Source: Streptomyces sp. CB02366 (lineage in GTDB: Bacteria > Actinomycetota > Actinomycetes > Streptomycetales > Streptomycetaceae). From it: DNA of 38,053 nt. The stretch is from contig NZ_LIVT01000023.1 of the NCBI RefSeq assembly GCF_001905905.1, positions 1-38,053 on the forward strand, read 5' to 3'. Both the position numbers and the translations under genes were made by a program. The notes under the pieces are model-generated. The model worked only from the letters and a program-made list of their open reading frames with translations. It was not told the origin of the DNA and searched no databases. Below, piece after piece: positions 33,996 through 38,053 of the stretch (the stretch's first letter is position 1; the number at the start of each line of letters is the position of its first letter).

Positions 33996-34445
33996 GTGAG
34001 TTCCTATCGAGTCGTCATGGTCGGCACGGACGGGTCCGAGTCGTCGTTCGCCGCGGTGGAGGGAGCGGCCCGGCTCGCGGCCGTCTGCCGGGCCGAACTG
34101 CTCATCGTGTGCGCCTACCAGCCGATGCGCGGTCCGGAACTCTCCCGGGCGCAGGACCAGCTCGGCTCCGAGGCGTACCAGGTGGTGGGATCGGCGCCGG
34201 CCGAGGAGACCCTGCGGGCCGCACGGGAGCGCGGGCTAGGTCAGGGGGTGTCGGAGGTGCGGTCCCTCGCCGTTCAGGACGACCCCGTGCCCGCCCTGGT
34301 GAACGCCGCCCGCGAGCACGCGGCCGACCTGCTGGTGGTCGGCAACCGCGGCCTGCGCTCGCTCGCCGGGCGCATCCTGGGGTCCGTGCCCGCCGACATC
34401 GCGAGGAAAGCCGGCCTCGACGTGCTGATCGTGCACACCACATGA
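33996..34445 (+). CDS. Universal stress protein, Rv1636-like (probable cAMP/ATP binder)
   Basis: 149 residues, a single UspA domain. The N-terminus YRVVMVGTDGSESSFAAVE and the nucleotide motif G-x2-G-x9-G-S in VGNRGLRSLAGRILGSV are intact. The C-terminal run (GSVPADIARKAGLDVLIVHTT) closely matches my recollection of M. tuberculosis Rv1636 and M. smegmatis MSMEG_3811, which bind cAMP more tightly than ATP. The GTG at 33996 has AGGGGAG (33983-33989) as SD; a TTG two codons upstream overlaps that SD. The ATG of the adenylate cyclase overlaps its stop (ATGA), so the two are translationally coupled. A palindrome lies just upstream. Confidence 0.92.
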   Translation: MSSYRVVMVGTDGSESSFAAVEGAARLAAVCRAELLIVCAYQPMRGPELSRAQDQLGSEAYQVVGSAPAEETLRAARERGLGQGVSEVRSLAVQDDPVPALVNAAREHAADLLVVGNRGLRSLAGRILGSVPADIARKAGLDVLIVHTT

Positions 34446-35536
34446 GCGATCCGCGTCCGGTCGCCCCGGAGGGGGAGCAGACCGAGGCGGCGGGTTCGCC
34501 CGACGCCGCCCTGCGGGAACTGGTGCTGGGCGCCGCCTCCCGGTGGACGCGGAGGGATGTGGCCGAACGGGCGGGGGTGGGGCTGGAGCGGGCCGAGCGG
34601 ATCTGGCGCGCGCTGGGCTTCCCCGCGGTGGAGGACGGCGAACGCTTCTTCACCGACGCCGACGTCGAGGCCCTCCGCGGGGTGGCACGCCTGATCGGGA
34701 CGGGGCTGGTGACCAGCCGGAACGAGACCATGGTGGTGCGCGCCGTGGCGTACCACCTGTCACGCCTGGCCGAGTGGCAGATCGAAGCGTTCTGGGGGTG
34801 GCTCGGCCGGGAGGCCGGAACGGCTCCCGGCGACGGCGAACCGGTGGAGCGGGCGGCGGAGCTGATGCCGGAGCTGGAGGCGTTGCAGAGGTACGTCTGG
34901 CGCCGCCACCTCGCCGCGTACGCGGAGCGGACCCGGGCCGGGCAGGGGGCGGCCGAGGAGGAAGGAGCCCCGCACCCGCCGCCGGGCTCCGGTCCCGCGC
35001 GGCTCCCCGGCGATGCCGGGCTCCGGTACCGGGCCGTGGGATTCACCGACATGGTCGGGTACACGCGGATGACGCGCGGCCTGGAGGGTGCTGAACTCGG
35101 ACGGGTCATCGACAGTTTCGAGAGCCTCACCGGCGACGTGATCGCCGAAGGGCACGGCCGGGTGGTGAAGACCATCGGGGACGAGGTGTTCTTCGTCTGC
35201 GAGTCGGCTTCCCGCGCGGCGGACATCGCGCTGGAGCTGACGGCCCGCGCCCACGGCGCACCCGAGCTGCCCCGGGTCAGGACCGGGCTGGCCTACGGGG
35301 AGGTCCTCTCCCGGTTCGGGGACCTGTACGGCACCGCGGTCAACGCGGCGGCCCGGCTGACCACGGTCGCCCGCCCCGGCACCGTGCTGGTCGACACGGC
35401 CTTCTCCGGTGAACTGGCCGGACTGGCGGGTTACGAACTGAGAGGGCTGCGCCCCGTCTCCGTACGGGGTTTCCCGCGGTTGCGTCCGGTGCTGCTGCGA
35501 CCCGCCCCGGCGGGGCGCCGGAAGGCGATCCGGTGA
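34442..35536 (+). CDS. Class III adenylate cyclase with N-terminal regulatory domain
   Basis: 364 residues, soluble. The N-terminal helical regulatory domain (about 22-165) resembles the adenylate cyclase regulatory domain of mycobacterial Rv1264/Rv2212, which responds to pH or fatty acids. A Gly/Pro linker leads to the class III catalytic domain (about 195-345). Catalytic set: metal D203 (GFTDMVGYTRM), adenine-selecting K243, second metal D247 (KTIGDE), D294, N301 and transition-state R305 (DLYGTAVNAAARL). All are present, so it should make cAMP as a homodimer. The ATG overlaps the USP stop by four bases. The open frame runs upstream through the USP gene but has no support. It is followed, 186 bases later, by a sensor phosphatase gene. 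Confidence 0.93.
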   Translation: MSDPRPVAPEGEQTEAAGSPDAALRELVLGAASRWTRRDVAERAGVGLERAERIWRALGFPAVEDGERFFTDADVEALRGVARLIGTGLVTSRNETMVVRAVAYHLSRLAEWQIEAFWGWLGREAGTAPGDGEPVERAAELMPELEALQRYVWRRHLAAYAERTRAGQGAAEEEGAPHPPPGSGPARLPGDAGLRYRAVGFTDMVGYTRMTRGLEGAELGRVIDSFESLTGDVIAEGHGRVVKTIGDEVFFVCESASRAADIALELTARAHGAPELPRVRTGLAYGEVLSRFGDLYGTAVNAAARLTTVARPGTVLVDTAFSGELAGLAGYELRGLRPVSVRGFPRLRPVLLRPAPAGRRKAIR

Positions 35537-35722
35537 TCCCTCTTCCACGGAGCCGCGCCCGGGCGGGCGGAGCGTGGAGCGGGCACGGCGGCGTGTGCTC
35601 CCTCCCCGCGGCCGTGGGGCTCCGGGATGCCCGTACCCCCGGTGAGGGCGCAGCATGGACGGGAGGGCAGTGCCCACGGCGTTCCGTGCGCCGTCGGGGT
35701 CCGGGCGTGGAGGGAGGGTGCG

Positions 35723-37828
35723 ATGGGCCACGACGCACCGCACGAGGCCGACGGCTCCGGCGCGGCCGGAACCGACGGCGGTGCGGGCCCGGGGAGGGCG
35801 GGGAACCTGCTGGACTTCCTGAACGTCGCGGCTGTCGTGGTGGACCTCGAGGGCCGGATCGTGTTCTGGAGCCCGCAGGCCACCGGCGTCTTCGGATACA
35901 CCGCCGAGGAGGCGCTGGGCCGGTACGCGGCACGGCTCCTGCTCGGTGAGGAGGACCGGCGCCGGGCGACGGAGCTGTTCGCGACCGTGATGGGGTCCGG
36001 AGAGAGCTGGTCGGGGACGTTCCCCGTACGGCACCGGGACGGCGGGGCCCGGCTGGTGGAATTCCGCAACGTGCGGCTGCAGGACGACCTGGGGGACGTG
36101 TACGCGCTGGGGATCGCCGTCGACCAGAGCGCGCTGCACGACGTGGAAGGCCGCCTGGCGATCTCGGAGCAACTGGTGTCCCAGGCGCCGGTGGGGTTCG
36201 CCCTGCTGGACGCCGACCTCCGCTACCGGCTGGTCAACCCCGCGCTGGAGCGGATCAACGGGGCCCCGGCCGCCGAGCACATCGGCCGGCGTCCCCGCGA
36301 CGTCCACCTCCACGGCGTGGTGGAGACGGTCGAGTCCGCGCTGCGGTACGTGCTGAGGACCGGCATGCCGCTCATCGACCAGTACATCGTCGGCCGCACG
36401 CGCGCCGACCCCGACCACGACCACGCGTGGTCGGTGTCCTACTACCGCGTCCACGGGCCCGCGGGGAGGGTGATCGGGGTGGCGTCCTCGATCGTCGACG
36501 TCACCGAGCGGCACCTGGCCTCCGCCGAGGCCGAACGGGCCCGCAAGCGGCTCGCGCTGCTCGCCGAAGCCTCCGCCCGGATCGGCACGACGCTCGGAGT
36601 GGAGCGCACCGCCCGGGAGCTCGCCGAGGTCGCGGTCCCGGACCTCGCGGACGTGGCCGCGGTCGACATCCTGGACGACGTGCTCAACTGCCGCGTCCGC
36701 GCACGGCGCGAAGAGGGCTCGGAGCTGTTCCGGGCGCTCGCCGTCGCCTCCGCCTTCCCCACCGGGGTCACCGCCGCGGCGGACCCGGTCGGAGAGGTCG
36801 CCGCCTACGGCCCGGAGCGGCTGATCACACGGTGCGTGCGCACCGGACAGCCTGTGCTCGTGCCCCACTGCGGGCCGCGGGACCTCCGGCACATCGCCCG
36901 TGACGCCCAGGCCGCCGACGCCCTCGCCCGTGCCGGGGCGCACTCCTACCTCGCGGTTCCCCTCATCGCCCACGACGAGACGCTCGGAGCGGTGGACCTG
37001 CTGCGCACCCGCAACCCCGCGCCGTTCGACGGGGACGACGTCCTGCTCCTCCGGGAGCTGGCCGCCCGGGCGGCGATCGCCATCGGCAACGCCCGCTGGC
37101 ACCAGAACGTCCGCACCGCCGCGGAGACCCTCCAGCGCAGCCTCCTGCCCCCGGCGTCACCGAAACGCCCCGGCCTGCGGATCGCCTCCCTCTACCGGCC
37201 GGCCCAGTCCGCCAACGAGATCGGCGGAGACTGGTACGACGTCATCCCCCTGTCCGACGACAAGACCGCCCTCGTCATCGGCGACGTCATGGGCAACGGC
37301 ATCGACGCGGCGGCGGCCATGGGCCGGCTGTGCACCGCCGCCCGCGCCTACGCCGCCCTCGACCTGCCCCCGGACGAGATCCTCCGGCACCTCGACGGGC
37401 TCACCCAAAGCCTGGAGCACTACATCGCCACCTGCCTCTACGCCACCTACGACCCCCGCACCGGCCAGTGCCGCATCGCCAACGCCGGACACCTGCCCCC
37501 GGTGCTCGCCCGGCCCGGACGCAAGCCCCGGCTGCTGCACCTGCCCCCCGGCGCCCCGCTCGGCGTCGGAGGCGTCGGCTTCGACACCGCCACCGTCGCC
37601 CTGCGGACCGGCGACCGGCTCCTGCTCTACACCGACGGGCTCGTCGAAACCCGGGACGACCCCATCGACGAACGCCTCGGCCTCCTCCTGCGCACCGTCG
37701 ATTCCCTCGACCCGTCGCTCGACGCCACCTGCGTCCGACTCGTCGACTCCATGCGCAGGCCCGAGGACCCCGACGACGTCGCCCTCCTCCTCGTCGAGAC
37801 CCGGGAGGCCGGCCTCCTCCCGGACTGA
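35723..37828 (+). CDS. PAS-PAS-GAF-PP2C (SpoIIE-type) serine phosphatase
   Basis: 701 residues. PAS-1 (about 30-140; LDFLNVAAVVVDLEGRIVFWSPQATGVFGYTAEEALG), PAS-2 (about 150-275), GAF (about 290-455) and PP2C (about 475-695). Metal ligands are conserved: GGDWYD, GDVMGNGIDAAAAMG, LLLYTDGLVETRDD and PEDPDDVALLLVE. It senses a signal through PAS/GAF and would dephosphorylate an anti-anti-sigma factor. No RsbW-like kinase domain is fused. The ATG has GGAGGGAGGG about ten bases upstream. It follows the cyclase in the same direction; 35537-35722 has no hairpin I could define, so co-expression is possible. It is the second PP2C sensor within 6 kb. Confidence 0.93.
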   Translation: MGHDAPHEADGSGAAGTDGGAGPGRAGNLLDFLNVAAVVVDLEGRIVFWSPQATGVFGYTAEEALGRYAARLLLGEEDRRRATELFATVMGSGESWSGTFPVRHRDGGARLVEFRNVRLQDDLGDVYALGIAVDQSALHDVEGRLAISEQLVSQAPVGFALLDADLRYRLVNPALERINGAPAAEHIGRRPRDVHLHGVVETVESALRYVLRTGMPLIDQYIVGRTRADPDHDHAWSVSYYRVHGPAGRVIGVASSIVDVTERHLASAEAERARKRLALLAEASARIGTTLGVERTARELAEVAVPDLADVAAVDILDDVLNCRVRARREEGSELFRALAVASAFPTGVTAAADPVGEVAAYGPERLITRCVRTGQPVLVPHCGPRDLRHIARDAQAADALARAGAHSYLAVPLIAHDETLGAVDLLRTRNPAPFDGDDVLLLRELAARAAIAIGNARWHQNVRTAAETLQRSLLPPASPKRPGLRIASLYRPAQSANEIGGDWYDVIPLSDDKTALVIGDVMGNGIDAAAAMGRLCTAARAYAALDLPPDEILRHLDGLTQSLEHYIATCLYATYDPRTGQCRIANAGHLPPVLARPGRKPRLLHLPPGAPLGVGGVGFDTATVALRTGDRLLLYTDGLVETRDDPIDERLGLLLRTVDSLDPSLDATCVRLVDSMRRPEDPDDVALLLVETREAGLLPD

Positions 37829-37869
37829 ACCGCCCGGCGGACACCGCCGGACCCCTCCCTCGGTCGGGT

Positions 37870-38053
37870 GTGACGACGTACGAGTACCGGGTCGTGACGA
37901 CCGACCGGTACGGGCGGGTGTCGCAGGCCGGCCCGCCCGCCACGGAGACCACCCCGGACACCCGGCGCCCCGCCCCGGTCCAGGACCTGACCGCGGAACG
38001 CGTCCCGCTCGGCGTCCGGCTGACCTGGACGCCGCCCGCCGACGCCGACGTCC
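37870..38053 (+). CDS. Fibronectin type III-repeat protein, begins mid-domain and runs off the window
   Basis: 61 codons from the GTG at 37870 to the window end. The residues read as the last strands of one FnIII module (TTYEYRVVTTDRYGRVSQ) followed by the start of the next (PAPVQDLTAERVPLGVRLTWTPPADADV). A natural start would not fall inside an FnIII strand, and no SD or signal peptide precedes the GTG. The frame is open further upstream, but only as a shadow of the phosphatase gene. This may be a 5'-truncated gene, a rearrangement or an assembly junction near 37830-37870. Confidence 0.6.
   Translation, partial: MTTYEYRVVTTDRYGRVSQAGPPATETTPDTRRPAPVQDLTAERVPLGVRLTWTPPADADV

Overview
The window is a chromosomal segment of a Streptomyces-type actinomycete. 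It has very high GC, GTG starts, many start codons six or seven bases after a TANNNT box (leaderless pattern), terminators without U-tracts, and families typical of Streptomyces (DUF5999, DUF574 methyltransferase, MocR and WYL regulators, PAS/GAF/PP2C phosphatases). No insertion sequence, CRISPR array, tRNA or prophage was seen.

Bases 1-13,800 are a conserved core block. The window opens on the 3' end of a 5S rRNA and the rrn terminator. It then runs: CDP-alcohol phosphatidyltransferase; a two-domain nucleotidyltransferase/phosphomannomutase-like protein; a DUF881-Sbp-DUF881 membrane trio; GarA (FHA); FtsR (MerR); bifunctional nuclease; a second MerR regulator; dinB; a PRC-barrel protein; a tandem glycine riboswitch; and gcvP. 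The order matches what I recall of Mycobacterium tuberculosis Rv1822-Rv1832 (pgsA2, DUF881, sbp, DUF881, gcvH, garA, merR, DUF151, merR, gcvB), but without gcvH and with dinB and prc inserted. GarA controls 2-oxoglutarate and glutamate metabolism, so the block joins envelope, division and C/N metabolism genes.

Bases 13,900-23,300 are a looser accessory stretch: DUF5999, a conserved hypothetical, a GCS2-type carboxylate-amine ligase, a possible gene remnant, a CPBP protease-like membrane protein, PhzF, a Rid protein lacking the catalytic Arg, a divergent WYL regulator, a sulfatase-modifying-factor-like protein lacking one active-site Cys, a 68-residue protein and a Clp-N protein.

Bases 23,500-30,000 hold three EamA exporters. 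One sits behind a polyproline leader ORF and a possible attenuator, and one is divergent from a LysR regulator. A PNPOx-like flavoprotein is divergent from a MocR regulator across a perfect palindrome.

Bases 30,300-38,053 are signalling-rich: a hypothetical protein with an EF-Tu-domain-3-like C-terminus, a DUF574 methyltransferase, a PAS-GAF-PP2C phosphatase, then a universal stress protein very similar to the mycobacterial cAMP-binding USP Rv1636, translationally coupled to a class III adenylate cyclase, followed by a second PAS-PAS-GAF-PP2C phosphatase. The coupled USP-cyclase pair is the most interesting system: it could make and buffer cAMP from one operon. The window ends in fibronectin type III sequence that begins mid-domain.
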